A stretch of DNA of 64,000 nucleotides, from assembly GCA_013400115.1 (NCBI GenBank), contig VXBP01004525.1, positions 1 through 64,000 of the forward strand. Reading direction: 5' to 3'. The notes beneath the pieces are model-generated. The model saw nothing but the letters and a program-made list of their open reading frames with translations. It ran no database searches and was not told the origin of the DNA. A program made the translations under genes and the position numbers. This stretch comes from Rhinopomastus cyanomelas. Its lineage: Eukaryota > Chordata > Aves > Bucerotiformes > Rhinopomastidae. Within the stretch, counting starts at the first letter, position 1, and each line of letters opens with the position of its first letter. This document shows, in pieces, positions 35,401 to 47,089 of this stretch.

Positions 35401-37383
35401 TGCTCCCTCATCCAACCTGCTCAGATAAAGATTCACTGACGTGAACAAAGCAGCCCACAGTACCCACTGGTGTCTACAAGAGAATGTGTCCTACTGTAAC
35501 AGGGACAGATCTGTGGAGAAAAGCAGCTGGCGCTAGCAACCTTGGATCCACTAAAATGCTGATACAGACACACTCACAGTTACTCAAAACTGCAAATGAT
35601 CTCTGAATTCGTCACCCACAGTGAGACAGAGAAATGAAACACATTTAATTCTGTAGGTTTATATATAGAAGCACAGTGCAGCTCTGCTTTTCCCTCTGTG
35701 TGAAAAAGCATCACGCTAATATCAGCAACACCAAGCAAACGTTTTATGGATTTCAGCATTTCCCAGTCAAGAATGTGAAAATACCAGTGTAATGAAATAA
35801 CATGTATGACCCTGTATAAGAGTTTCCATCATTACAGCCAATGCTTAGAAGACACACTTGTATTATCTCTCTGTTAAAAGGTGGTTCAGCTTAGCCAAAG
35901 CTCACACACCCACTGCTTTGATGGTGTCAGGGCTGGAATCCCACTGCAGCTTCTTCTTTGAGATGTCTGTGACTATCCCTCGTACTACACACTTGCCAAA
36001 TATATACTTTTTTTTCAGTTCTCCTGAGGTCCATTACAAAATATTCACATGTTTGGGTACATTCTAACTAAGGCACCTCTGCAGACAGGCCCTTTGTAAC
36101 TGCCAAAGCCAGCCAGTGCAACCAGCATGCCTTCCCAAACGTGCCATACCCTGCGTGCTTTGCAGCCCCGCACTCAAGTGCTGGTCAACCCTCAGCTTTC
36201 TAAACGGATTTTAACATTTGGCTGAAAAGAGAAAAGGTTGAAACAAAATTGCTTCCCTTTCCAAAAGATATAAAGGGGAAGGAAAAAGCAGCAGCTGGGT
36301 TCAGTGTGACCAGTCCTTACATGGGACAGAGCTCACCAAAATCACCAGTCTCAAGGCTTGCTGTCACTGGTGTGGAGTGAAGTCAGGTTTTCACCGAGCT
36401 TTCACAGCACTTGGCTTGAAGTCCAAGAAGGAAACAAAGCAAAGCTGTCTCTACAGGGAGATCTGATCTGATGAACCGTCTGTCTGAACTATACATTTGT
36501 GACCAACCCACAAGGATGAACAAATGATCACCCCAAACCACTCACATAAAATAAACACACGGTATCAGGATGTGCTACAACTGCAAACAGCAAGTTTTTG
36601 AAGTCAGAGTGTTCAAACTGGGAACATCAATATCATCTTAGCTCAGCCTTTCCTCTACAGGCATTAACTGCATTTTCATTCCACACATAAGAGTGGCTGT
36701 TTACTATTACCAAGTTATTAAAATATGGAGAAAAAAAGACAGAAGGAAATAAAAAAGTTGTGCTTGCCATTTTTAGATCTAAAATCAGGCACATCCAGCC
36801 ACGGATCACCACCAGCCTGCCAGAGCACATGTAAACTGAAGTTCCTCAGAACTGCATGACTTCTGTTTCCCTGCAACCTACTTCTTTTAGAAGTTTCAAA
36901 AAAACTAAAAGACAAAAATCACGAAGCAAACCAAAGACATTCTGAGGCAAACACTCAGCACTAGCAGTTTCATTTCTATCCTTAAATTTGGTAAAGTTGT
37001 GAAACATTCAGAAAAGGATCCACCAACATAAAGCAGAACAAAAGATCCCTACATGGGTTCTCAAAAAAATCAAAACACATCATTTCTGTGACAGAAGCCC
37101 TCCTGCCTGCTTCAAGAAAACAATGGCCTGATACACGCTTTGCAATGCTCAGTTTTCATTTCAATAACCTTTTGCAAACAGCTGACTGCCTTGTGCAGAA
37201 AGATTCCAGCTAAAACATTGGTGACACAAGCGACCATTCTTCAGGGTCTTAGCGGGTGCCTGTGGGACTTTGGGTGCCTCCTGGTGACCTCATTTGAGGC
37301 TCTGTCTGATATACAGAAGCACCTCCTGCACAGAGGTATAGCAGCTCCATTGGTTCAGTCCAGCCAGCCCTGGGTCTGGCTTC
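32424..37383. other. Unique DNA, no gene recognised
   Basis: About 5 kb without a CR1 tail. Frames reach 104 codons (33483-33797, plus) but show no domain. The 34040-34720 part is GC-richer and has frames on both strands of 60-93 codons; none is recognised. T-runs occur near 33019 and 33040. Confidence 0.45.
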
Positions 37384-37655
37384 GTAGAACAGAAACAGGT
37401 TGGAAGGGATCATAAGGATCATCTAGTTCCAAACTCCCTGCCATGGGCAGGGAGGGAGACAAGCTACCAGACCACGTTGCTCAAAACCCAATTCAACTTG
37501 GCCTTGAACTCCTTTAGGGAGGGAGCATCCACAAACTCAGGTCAACTTGTTCCAGTGCCTCACCACCCTCACAGTGAGGAATTTCTTACTAAGACTTAAT
37601 CTAAATTTACTCAGTTTCAGTTTGAAACTGTCCCACCTCATCCTATCACTAGACA
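37384..37655 (-). mobile_element. Older CR1 3'-end fragment
   Basis: The reverse complement contains AGGTTGGAAGGGATC, CCCTGCCATGGGCAGGGAGG, TGGCCTTGAACTCC, ACTTGTTCCAGTGCCTCACC, CAGTGAGGAATTTCTTAC and the CACCTCATCCTATCACT block. This is the 3' UTR plus ORF2 end of an older subfamily. The octamer tail is reduced and the 5' boundary is gradual. Confidence 0.88.
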
Positions 37656-38886
37656 ACCAGCTGAAACTGTTCAATGCTACTATAATGCCCTCATGCAACG
37701 TTTCAGCCTCTGAAGTTCCTTCTCAAACAGTTCTTTCAGCTTCTCAAGGCAGATCAACTGGCATGCATAGCTGGCTTTCCATTTCTTCTATTTAAAATGA
37801 AAGGTGTGCTGCGTGATCAATCACAACAAACGTGGGGAAGAAAATAAGGAAATACCCTTTACTGTGCCTAATGAGTGGTTTATTCATACAGGTATGGAAA
37901 GCATTTTGAAAGAGTTGAGATGGAACGCCACGGGAAGCTGCTGAGCTACATTATTTATCAATATAATCTCTGCAAGTATTTGGGCACCTCATACTGCAGA
38001 ACAACTTGCCCCACGCAGTGCTTTACCAGGCACTCATTTGTAGCACTGTAGGTAATCCCAGTGTAAACTCTCCCTTGCCTTCAAAAGTCAAAGAGTGAGG
38101 AAGAATGTTCTTGGCTTTTACCCTTTTTTTGATCCTTTTTAACATTGTTATTATCCTTAAGGAAAGATTACAGGAATAACAGCTAAGATTTGAAAAATGA
38201 CACGTGTGGTCCTTACTGACTACTTCATGTTTAAAAACACTGGTTTCCACGTGAGCAAATTTGTTCCTAGCTTTTGCAATCACAGCAGAAAATTTTCTCA
38301 GGCGTTTAAGTGAATGTATTTTGAACTTGATTTTTCAAATAGTTCAACACTGCAGTAACTTTGGGGACATTATTTTGTAGATCAGTCGCTTTTGCTTGCC
38401 CAATTAGCAATGCATGCTCACACACTTCAAGTGTGATTCAGAACCAACAAGTAAAACTCCTTTGTGACACAGGACATACTGACAGCACCCATTTACTGAC
38501 CCAAACGTGCCGCTACCCAGAGGTGATGGACAGCACTCGTGCTCTGCAAGTGGCTAAGCCAAGCACTTTCACAGTGTGAAGGAAACCAGTTTTTGACTTC
38601 TCAAGCAGCTCATCCTCATGAACACCAAGGGAAGAGGTGTTCCATAGGTTACAACAGTAAATCTTCTCTACAGTTTTCCTCTTTGTAGCAGACCTGTGAT
38701 CTGTTGCTTCCATAAAGCCTGGGAGGCAAAGAACTTCATGATTAGGTGCTTCAGGAAGCAATCATGGGATGCTTCCTGGTAACACAAGCATTCAGAGTTA
38801 CTGCTTTGCCTTGGTGATGTATTGCATTGCCATCAACACAAAGTTAGTCTAACTACTCAGCTGCCTAAGCATTTGTACATATAGTG

Positions 38887-38933
38887 TATATATATATATA
38901 TGTGTACTACTATAACTACTACATGTAGTAGTT
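38887..38933. repeat. (TA)n run plus perfect 20-bp palindrome
   Basis: A TA dinucleotide run is followed by a sequence identical to its own reverse complement over 38914-38933 (AACTACTACA and its mirror). Such AT-rich cruciform-prone sites are often unstable. No function is claimed. Confidence 0.85.
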
Positions 38934-39306
38934 CTGTAGTGAAGACTTTAATTTAAATAACTATGACAGAAGGTAGTTCAAAAAAAGAGGAGAAAAGAGC
39001 AAGTGAAGGCTGACATTTGCAAATATGTGCGGGATGCCAACGTTACACCAGAACACAATGTTATACTACAAGTAGGGTAGAGTTCCCTCAGAAACCACAG
39101 CCCTGGGCATTTGTAGGAATCCTTACAATCTCCACCTTATCAAAGTCTATGCTGAGTGTGGTGCTGGACCTTTAACACTTAAGCACAGATGTATGCAACA
39201 GCATTATACACTTGATGGATCATGACCTGGAGCTTCAACTTTATTTTCACAAACATCCAAAATCTGAGAGAACTGATAATACAGGACATGGGTAACTACT
39301 TATAAA

Positions 39307-39321
39307 TGTGTGTGTGTGTGT
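39307..39321. repeat. (GT)n microsatellite
   Basis: About seven TG units are followed by a short ATATAT run. It is an ordinary dinucleotide microsatellite. Confidence 0.85.
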
Positions 39322-39490
39322 GTACATATATATGTCATATGTAACTCCACAGTTTTCATTTATTCATCCTGAAACACAATTTTTATAGGAGCAAATTACA
39401 AATGCACAAAACTGACCTAAATCTATTTTCTGTCCTATTATCTGTATGGGAGAAGCTTTAAGTTCTTCTCTGAGCACAAGTATTTCACAG

Positions 39491-39618
39491 GATCATAGAA
39501 TCAGAGAATCATTAGGGATTGGANAGCCCAGAACTGGACACCAGACTCCAGGTGTGGTCTCACCAGGGCAGAGTAGAGGGGCAGAAGAACCTCTCTTGAT
39601 CTGCTAACCACCCCTCTT
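39491..39618 (-). mobile_element. CR1 copy with missing interior and an N
   Basis: The left part is a normal young 3' end (octamers, ATTAGGGATTGGA). After the single N at 39524 the sequence jumps to GCCCAGAACTGGACACC, which in the sibling copy at 58673-59360 lies about 456 bp further inside the element. The right part then continues as ORF2 antisense (GGTGTGGTCTCACCAGGG) to about 39618. The ambiguous base at the join suggests a collapsed assembly gap more than a biological deletion. Confidence 0.93.
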
Positions 39619-40446
39619 AAATGAATGCATATTTGAAACGTTAACCAGAGAGGAACCACGCAGCCAGGTTAGGTGTAATTATGACTAAAATATTCACGTC
39701 AACTGGACATACCTTAACTTGGTCATGACATCAAATCCACTTATAAAAACCTGCGAAGAGGACGCTGGGTTACTTGAGACATGCTTGTCTGATTAAGCAG
39801 CCATGTGCCCGAGTTCAGGTTTAAGAATCAACACAACAGTCGGTAACGTACTCCACTCCACGGATCCTCGTGTTTGCACAACACAGCTGCAATTTTTGTT
39901 TTACACTCTTCGAAGGTACAAATTCAACCAGAAGAAAACAACATCAGGCATAAAGGAAGAAAAAAGGTCATAGAGTTGTTATTTTGTTGTTCAGAAGGCT
40001 GCTAAGTCAACCGCGTTCCCTCCTCCTCTTCTATTTTTGTGTGACTACGTAAGAAATTTCTGTCAGAAGAGTCAGTCACAGAAATATTAAACCATGTACT
40101 CGATGGAATACATCCAGAAAATAACCACTGAGGTCAGTTTCTCTCCAAGAAATTGAAGGGTGTGAGATCCAGCTGTTATGCAATACAGTTTCTTCTGACA
40201 GAAACCAAGCAGACACTACCAAATCAGAAGACAAAACTCCCTCCCTCTCCCCGTCTATTTTGCTCCTGTATACTCAGTATTTGTTAAGACTGATGTTCCA
40301 ACTCTGGAAAGAGTACAGAGTACAGATCAAGTTTGCTCAATTCCTCACTTTCTAATTTAAAAATCTTGCCTGAATACACAAAAATGAAAATATTAGCTGA
40401 TATTCTGTGAAATAGAACGTGGTTCTACTTTTATTTAACAGTGGAA
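39619..40446. other. Unique DNA, no gene recognised
   Basis: No open frame of 60 codons or more was found here, and no repeat was recognised. Confidence 0.5.
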
Positions 40447-40890
40447 TTACTCAGGTTAGAAGGGACCTCAGAAGGACTGACCTCCTGCTCACAGGAGGAT
40501 GAACGCTGAGATAAGACCAAGCTGCTCATGCTTGCCCCCGTTGTGTATTGAAACCCTCCAAGGATGAAGCTTGCACAAAGGCCACAAACAGTCTGTTCCA
40601 CACTTGAAGTAACTTCCTGAGGTGAGAAAGTTCTGCCTTATAAATGGTTGTAACCCCATTTTTCAGTCTGTGGCCACTGCCTCTGTTTCTCTTGTTATAC
40701 ACCTCAGAGCCTCACTCAGACTTCTCAGTCCTCAACCCGTAGGCACTATGGCTGTTAGGTCCTCTGAAGCCATCTTTGTCCCACGCTAAACAAGTCTTTC
40801 TCAACTTGTCCTAGCACTGACCAATTGCCCAAGGCTAGGCAGGGTTTCCAGATTCCTCCTTTGTAACCTGTCCTTGCTCCCAGGTGCTGT
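40447..40890 (-). mobile_element. Ancient, strongly diverged CR1
   Basis: Reverse-complement CR1 wording is present but worn: GGTTAGAAGGGACCTCAGAAGG, CCTCCTGCTCACAGG, GAGATAAGACCAAGCTGCTC, AACCCTCCAAGGATGAAG, CAGTCTGTTCCACACTTG, TAGGTCCTCTGAAGCCATC. The order matches a CR1 3' UTR followed by the ORF2 C-terminus. Open reading is destroyed. The far boundary is uncertain. Confidence 0.62.
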
Positions 40891-42150
40891 GGACCTCCTC
40901 TGCATGCTAGAGCTCATATACGAGTTCCCTTTCTAACCAGTCCTGTCTCCTGATATAGTTACTAGCTTACTTCAGTATCAGGAAGGGGCATGCTTTTCCT
41001 TGGAGGACACTGTTCCTGAGGACCTTTAGAGACTACTTAAAGACCTTCCAGCTCTGTTGAGCTCCTGTGCCCCTCAGAGCTGCCTCCCTTGGGATTCCTA
41101 CTACCAGCTGCATGCAGAAGCCAAAGCCTGGTCTCCTGAAGCCCAGGGTCAATTCTCACCTCTAATTATGAGCTTCAGTAGTTTATGGTCCCTGTGGCTA
41201 GAGCTGGAAGAGCGTAATAGTCACATTTGGTAGAACAAAATGCCTTCTTGTTTCTCATAGCAGATCCAGGACACTATTAGACTCAGCCAGCCAATCTGTG
41301 TGATGCAGTGATATCTGGCACCGATTCCAGGCTTCCTAGATTATGTGCATCTTACAACAGTAATATTTTGTTCTCCATGGGGGTTTCTATACAAATCAGG
41401 TAAATCCCTTGCTTTTCTCTGGTTTATTTTACTTTTAATTTCAGCACCACAGTTCAGCGTATTTTGAGTGTGCCACAGTCTTGCAGTATTCCTCTCTGCT
41501 TCTCATCCAGCCTGTACCTTTATGGGTTGTTTGATCTTTTTCACACTGAAATGAACATTTATCAGAAAGAAGAAACAGTGTGTTTAACTTCCACTAGCCA
41601 ATTGGGTAACTAAGTTCCAAATGCCTTGAAAGATAAGTCTTTTTCTTATTTGCAAATGACATAGCACAATCCTTCACAAACAGCAAGGCTCAGTTTGGGA
41701 AAGGACTGGCAGCTGGGGAGTTTTGTTTAAAGCCTAAGGGCTCTGAGGTTTTATTTTAGGATTACTGTTGGCTTCTAAGACTCAGAGTGTCAGCTTACTA
41801 ATTCATTCTTTAATATACTTATTTTCTCCTATATGTAGTCCCAAACACTAAGCAAAGGAGTGGGGAATTGTGAAACTTGACTCAAGCAGCTGCGTTTCAG
41901 GTAACCCCTTCTTTTCTTCTATGCCTCTACTGTTTCTCAATGCAAAGATAATTTTAGCTAGTACAAACTGCATCTGACTGCTCTGTTAGATGTTGCTGAT
42001 TATTTTGCAAACACCAACCTTCATTAAGCAACTCTATGGCAAAAGGAAGTATGGGATGATTTGTTTCTTGGTGGTTGCTCAAGCAAAGGAAACTTGTGCT
42101 CCAACAGTGTAGGCAATTGTACTAAAGCCTGGGAAAGCGACTTAAAGCTT
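40891..42150. other. Unique DNA, no gene recognised
   Basis: No frame longer than about 60 codons and no repeat were recognised. The left edge could hold further unrecognisable parts of the ancient CR1. Confidence 0.5.
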
Positions 42151-42805
42151 AAAATCATAGAAAGGCTTAGTTGGAAGAGACCCAGAGTCAACCTCTCTCA
42201 CTAGACCAGTTTGCTTAAAGCCCCATCCAGTCTGGTCTTGAACCCTTCCAGGGAAGGGGCATCCACAGCTTCTCTGGGCAACTTGTTCCAGTGCCTTACC
42301 ACCCTCATAGTGATGAATTTCTTCCTTAAATCCAATCTAAATTTGCCCTCTTTTATCTTGAAAACCTCCCCCTTATCCTATCAACAGAGTCCCACGTAAA
42401 AAGTTCCCCTTCAGCTTTCCTGCAGGGCCCCCTTCAGATACTGGAAGGCTGCTGTAACATCCCCCACAGAGCCTTCTCTTCTTCAGGCTGAACAGCCCCA
42501 ATTCCCTCAGCCTGTCCTCATATCACAGGTTCTCTAGCCTCTTCATCATCCCTGTGGCCCTCCTCTGGACTCATTCCAACATTTCCACAGCCTTCTTGCA
42601 TTGGGAACTACAGAACTGGATGCAGCACTCCAGATGAGGTCTCACAAAAGCAGAGTAGAGGAGGAGAATCACTTCCCTTGACCCACTGGTGATACTTCTT
42701 TTGATACAGCCCAGGATATTGTTGGCCTTCTGGGCTTCACCCATAAGTCATGTTTAGCTTCTCATTTACTACCATGCCCAACACTTCTTGAACCTCATGC
42801 AGTTT

Positions 42806-43388
42806 TCATGGCCCAGTTCTCAAGCGTGTCAAGATCTCTTTGGATGGCCTCTCTGTACCAACAACATCACACAGCTTGTCATCAACCAACTTGCTGAGGG
42901 CATACTTAGTGCTGCTCTCTGTGTCCCCAACAAAGATGTTAAGCAGTATTTGGAACAAAAGAGACCGCTGACAAACACCACTTGTAACTGATCCCCACTT
43001 GGACATCAAGTAGTTGATCACAACTCTTTGACTGCAGCCATCCAGACAATTCCTCCTCCACCAGGAAGTCCATCTGTCAAATCCATTTCTCTCTCTTTTT
43101 GAGACAACAATGTCATGTGGGATGTGTTCCTGCGAGACTTGGTCTAGGTGATCCTGCTGTGGCAGGGGGATTGGACTGGATGATCTTCCAATCCCATTGG
43201 TCCCTTCCAATCCCTAATGATTCTATGATTCTATGTAGGACAGTGTCAAGTGCCTTGCACAAGTCCAGGTACATGACATCAGTTGCCCTACCCGTGTGCA
43301 CCAGTGTCATAACTCTGTCATAAAAGGCCACTAGATATGTCAGACATGATCTACCTTTACTTAAGCCATATTGGCTGTCTCCAGTCAT
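42806..43388 (-). pseudogene. Older CR1 reverse transcriptase, split by insertion
   Basis: Two minus-strand open pieces carry polymerase motifs. The upstream one (from 43388) has GLSKGRSCLTYLVAFYD and MYLDLCKALDTVLH, the first catalytic region. The downstream one (ending 42806) has NGFDRWTSWW, VTSGV and ALSKLVDDKL, the DD box. Each frame then runs into antisense of the inserted young CR1, so the apparent open frames are chimeric. Degraded motif wording and the insertion make this element dead. Confidence 0.88.
43119..43235 (+). mobile_element. Young CR1 3' end nested in older CR1
   Basis: It starts at GGATGTGTTCCTGCGAGACT in the last codons of ORF2, crosses the stop and full 3' UTR and ends TGATTCTATGATTCTATG. 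The flanking older element reads straight through on both sides (CAATGTCATGT before, TAGGACAGTGTCAAG after). The UTR has a short extra duplication-like part around CTTCCAATCCCATTGG. No clear long target-site duplication is visible. Confidence 0.95.
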
Positions 43389-43526
43389 CTCCTTGCTTTC
43401 CCTTTGCCTTGGCGTAGTTTCCAGGACAATCTAGTCCATGACCTTGCCAGGCACAGAGGTGAAACTGAGTGGCCTGTAATTCCCTGGGTCATTTTTGTCC
43501 CCCCTTTTAAAATGTGGAATAATCCC

Positions 43527-44489
43527 CCTGTATGTTTCAAAGTTTGATTAAACAACAGCACATAAGATGAAAAAAGGCAGACTTAGATGCAGGAAACAGA
43601 TGATGGTGAAAAGGTAACCGGAGTTCAGCGCTCCAAAATAGTCAGTATTGTGAATATACATGAATGTCAGAACTGCTTTCAAGATTTGAGGCTATAACAG
43701 GATCACTCAGCACCTTGGAGAACAAATGTGGCCAATACTGATCTGAGCAAAATAGTTTGCTGAAAAGTGTGATAATAAAAAACAAGTCCAAACAAACAAT
43801 GCATTATTCCAAATAAATTTTGGCTGAGAATGTACAAAGAAACAGGGCGATCATGAAGTATATATTTTTACATGTCTGAGTGATGCTATGTGCCTTGTAA
43901 ACACCTGCCTGAACGTCAGGTCAGATGAGTCAGTCATCTCTGAGTTTCTTTGAAAAAAATTAGTTTTTACTTCTAGACAATGAGAAACATTCTTAGCAAT
44001 GACTCACGGATGTGTGTGTGTGCCTGAGTTTCTAGAAGATGGAACTTACTCATTCCAGGACAACTTGCAGCCTGATAAGAAAAAGCCATGGTGCTCCATC
44101 TTTCAAAGAAATATCCATCTGAGTATACTGCCACACCAGTCAGCATAAACCCTCTTGCTCTAGGTATAATAACATTAATGTAAGGGCAAGTCTTTAGTCA
44201 GCCTTCATGATGTATGCAGACCTTAGGAGATCAGTGAGTGAAGCACTTGGAGAGAGCTCCTCAAGGAGAGTGGCACTAATCCAGGCTCTAATACCAGATA
44301 ATGCCCTAAAGAACTGCTTCTCTTATTTCGACACACACACACATATCTCAGAATAACTGCATTTATGCTTTCATGGGCACCACTACATAGAGCAATGCTT
44401 GCTAGGCTTTAGTAGTAGTAGTAGTACTTTGTGTAGTGGACCCAACCCATACGTAAAGAATAATCATAGGTTTAGACAGGTTGAAATTT
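43527..44489. other. Unique DNA with small microsatellites
   Basis: It carries (TG)n at 44010-44022, (CA)n near 44331-44343 and (TAG)n near 44410-44425. No gene was recognised. Confidence 0.55.
44410..44425. repeat. (TAG)n microsatellite
   Basis: Five TAG units in a row. It is a simple trinucleotide repeat with no apparent role. Confidence 0.85.
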
Positions 44490-44679
44490 TGAGCTAATTA
44501 CTTGATGAGAAGAAGGTTGAGTTACTCAACTTCTTTGCTTCCATTTTCACTGACAACCTCTCTCCTCACAGTCCTCATGATAGTGAGTCACAGGACAGGG
44601 AGCAGGTTGACAAAGTCCCTCCCACTGTGAGAAAATACAGGGTTCATGAACACCTGAGGAACCTGAACATTAAAAAGTC

Positions 44680-45046
44680 ACAGAATCACAGAACATCAGG
44701 GATTGGAAGGGGCCTTGAAAAATCATCTACTCCATTCCTCCTGACAGAGCAGGATCACCTAGACCAAGTCGCACGGGGAACACAGCCAGGCGGATTTTAA
44801 AAGTCTTCAGAGAAGAAGACTCCACAATTCCTCTGGGCAGCCTGTTCCAGTGCTCTGTCACACTCACTGTGAAGTGGTTCCTTCATGTATTTATCTGGAA
44901 CCTCCAATGTTCCAGCTTACAACCATTGCCCCTTGTCCTATCACTAGATGACATTGAGCAGAGCCTGGCTCCACCCTCCTGACACCCACCCATCACATAT
45001 TTATAAACATTAATGAGGTCACCCCTCAGTCTCCTTTTCTCCAAGC
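44680..45046 (-). mobile_element. Young CR1 nested in opposite orientation
   Basis: In reverse complement it has the octamer tail, the young 3' UTR (ATCAGGGATTGGAAGGGGCC) and ORF2 C-terminus as far as ACCCCTCAGTCTCC and TTTTCTCCAAGC. The host CR1 coding sequence continues in register across the insertion: AAAAAGTC on the left joins CATGGGACCTGATG on the right. This gives a clean relative age and an exact insertion site. No long target-site duplication is visible. Confidence 0.95.
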
Positions 45047-46242
45047 CATGGGACCTGATGAGATGCGTCCCAGAATATTGAAGGAATTAGCTGAAGTAGT
45101 TGCTGATGCACTCTCTGTAATATTTGAGAAGTCTTGGCACTCAGGAGTAGTCCCTAGCAACTGGGGAAAGGAGAATATTGTGCATATCTTTAAAAAGGGT
45201 AAAAAAGAAGACCCTGGGAACTGTTGACCTGTCAGCCTCACCTCTGTGCCTGGGAAGATCATGGAACTGATCCTTCTGGAGAATGTGCTAAGGCACATGG
45301 AAGATAGGAAGGTAATCCTAGGTAGCCAGCATGGATTTGCTAGAGGCAAGTCCTGCTTGACCAACCTAGTCATCTTCTACAGTGAAATGACTGCATCATT
45401 CAACAAGGGAAGACCTATGGATGTCATCTATCCGGACTTCTGCAAGGTCCTTGACATGGTCCCCCACAATATCCTTATCTCTATGTTGGAGAATTATGGG
45501 TTTGATGGGTGGACTATTCAGTGGATAAAGAACTGGCTGGATGGTTGCATCCAGACAGTGATGGCCAATGGCTCAATATCCAGATGGAGGAAGGTGATGA
45601 GTGGTGTCCAACAGGGGTCTGTGCTGGGACCAGTGTTGTTCAATGTATTCATAAATGACATTGATTAGAGGTATTGAGTGCACCCTCAGCAAGTTTGTGG
45701 ATGATACCAAGCTGGGAGGTGCAGTTGATATGCCTGAGGGATGGGATGCCATCCAGAGGTACCTGGATAGACTGGAGAGATGGGCCGAGATGGACCTTAT
45801 GAGGTTCAACAAGGCCAAGTGCAGAGTCTTGCACCTGGACCAGGGCAACCAGCATTATCAGTACTGGCTGAGAGAGGATCTACTGGAGAGCAGTCCTGTG
45901 GAAAGGGACTTGGGGATGCTGGTGGATGAAAAACTGGACATGAGCCACCAGTGTGCAGTTGGAGCCCAGAAGGCCAATCACATTTTGGGCTGTATCAAAA
46001 GAACTGTGGCCAGCAGATCAAAAGAGATGATTCTGCCCCTGTATTCTGCCCTGGTGAGACCTCACCTGGAGTATTCTGTCCTGTTCTGGAGCCCTCAACA
46101 CAAGAAGGATGTCACACTGGAGTGTGTCCAGAGAGCCACTAAAATGATCAGGGGAACGGAGCCTCTCTCATATGAGGACAGGCTGAGAGAGTTGGGCTGT
46201 TCAGCCTGGAGAAAAGAAGGCTCTGGGGGGACCTTCTTTTGA
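45047..46242 (+). pseudogene. Best preserved CR1 reverse transcriptase remnant
   Basis: The region encodes the CR1 ORF2 polymerase almost end to end. From 45048 an open stretch gives PDEMRPRILKELAEV and IFEKSWHSG, then a TGA at 45225-45227. The next 140-codon frame (45246-45668) has GSQHGFARGKSCLTNL, VIYPDFCKVLD (first catalytic Asp region) and MSGVQQGSVLGPVLFN. A small deletion near 45665 shifts the frame. The following frame (45655-46242) has CTLSKFVDDTKLGG (catalytic DD box), SALVRPHLEY and YEDRLREL before another break. It needs few lesions to explain its loss, but it lacks a 5' end and cannot act. Confidence 0.9.
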
Positions 46243-46562
46243 TTTGACAGTACCTGAGGGGGGCCTACAAGAAGGCAAGGGAAGGTCTTTTCAAGAAGGT
46301 TTGTACAGATAGGACAAGGAGCAAGGGGTTCAAGCTCAGAAAGGATAGGTTTAGGCTGGATATTAGAAAATGGTTCTTCAGGTGAGGGTGGCTGATCACT
46401 GGAATGGGCTGTCTTGGGTGGTGGTGGGGTCCCATCCTTGAAGGCATTTAAGCTCAGGCTTGATGAGGGTCTGACCTAGGTAGAGTTGTCCCTGTGTAGG
46501 GAGGCTGGACTAGACGGCCTCTGAAGGTCCCTTGCAGCCTAGAGCATTCTAGGATTCTATGA

Positions 46563-47089
46563 TGCTTTGTTGACTAACCACTGGAAGGAAGCACCCCAAC
46601 TAAAACCTATTCAAAACAGGTAAAACCCAGAAGTAACTTGTGGAAAGACACACAAAGCACAGTTCTATAAAATTCCACACAACCTGAATTTTCAAAAATG
46701 TATTTTTTTGCACTTGGTAGGCACAGAAGGTCACAGAGCAGGTCTGAGTCCTTCACAGAAATCAGAGAACATACCAACACCAGATAGTGCTTTGCCCTCT
46801 CCTCGCTGGGGCAGAGCTTTACCCAATGCTGCAAACGTAAGAGAATCTTGTAGTCCTGGTCAGGCTGTACTTACTTTTCATCTCAGACCTTCCCACCACC
46901 ACTTTCTTAGGACACTTCTCTAACCGCTTATATATTAACAATTCTTCACCTCACAAATTTTTGTGCACGTCTGCGGTTTTCTCACTGCAGATTTGTTCAT
47001 CTTTTCCTGGCTGAACACTGCAATGAAAGCCCCCCAAGCACTGCAGCAACATGTCATATATATCTGAACAAGATCTCAGCCTCCACCAA
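46563..47089. other. Unique DNA, no gene recognised
   Basis: Two short frames (75 and 71 codons) lie on opposite strands near 46607-46923. Neither is recognised. Confidence 0.5.

Larger units (their letters stand above)
37656..39490. other. Unique DNA with microsatellites and a palindrome
   Basis: It contains a (TA)n run at about 38887-38901, a perfect 20-bp palindrome at 38914-38933 and a (GT)n run at about 39307-39321. No gene was recognised. Confidence 0.55.
42151..43526 (-). mobile_element. Older long CR1, interrupted by a young CR1
   Basis: Read on the minus strand, the element starts before the reverse transcriptase at about 43526 (a GGGACAAAAATGACCC block), passes through YLDLCKALD and LVDD coding stretches and the ORF2 C-terminus, and ends with a reduced tail at 42151 (AAAATCATAGAAAGG). 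About 1.26 kb of the older copy remains, outside the 117-bp plus-strand insertion at 43119-43235. The frame has multiple stops. Confidence 0.92.
44490..46562 (+). mobile_element. Longest CR1 copy, interrupted by a nested CR1
   Basis: About 1.7 kb of one plus-strand element is present in two parts, 44490-44679 and 45047-46562, separated by a minus-strand young CR1. The left part covers the region between endonuclease and polymerase (CTCAACTTCTTTGCTTCC, ACCTGAGGAACCTGAACATT). The right part covers the polymerase, the C-terminus and a 3' UTR of a distinct older type (GGAGGCTGGACTAGACGGCC) with tail GATTCTATGAT. The 5' limit is gradual and may lie further left. Confidence 0.92.

Noticed and set aside
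42806..43210. 134-codon minus-strand frame as one protein
   Set aside because: Its first part is antisense of a young CR1 3' UTR and its second part is an older CR1 polymerase. It is a chimera produced by nested insertion.
45026..45373. 115-codon minus-strand frame
   Set aside because: It is the antisense shadow of the CR1 polymerase coding sequence on the plus strand.
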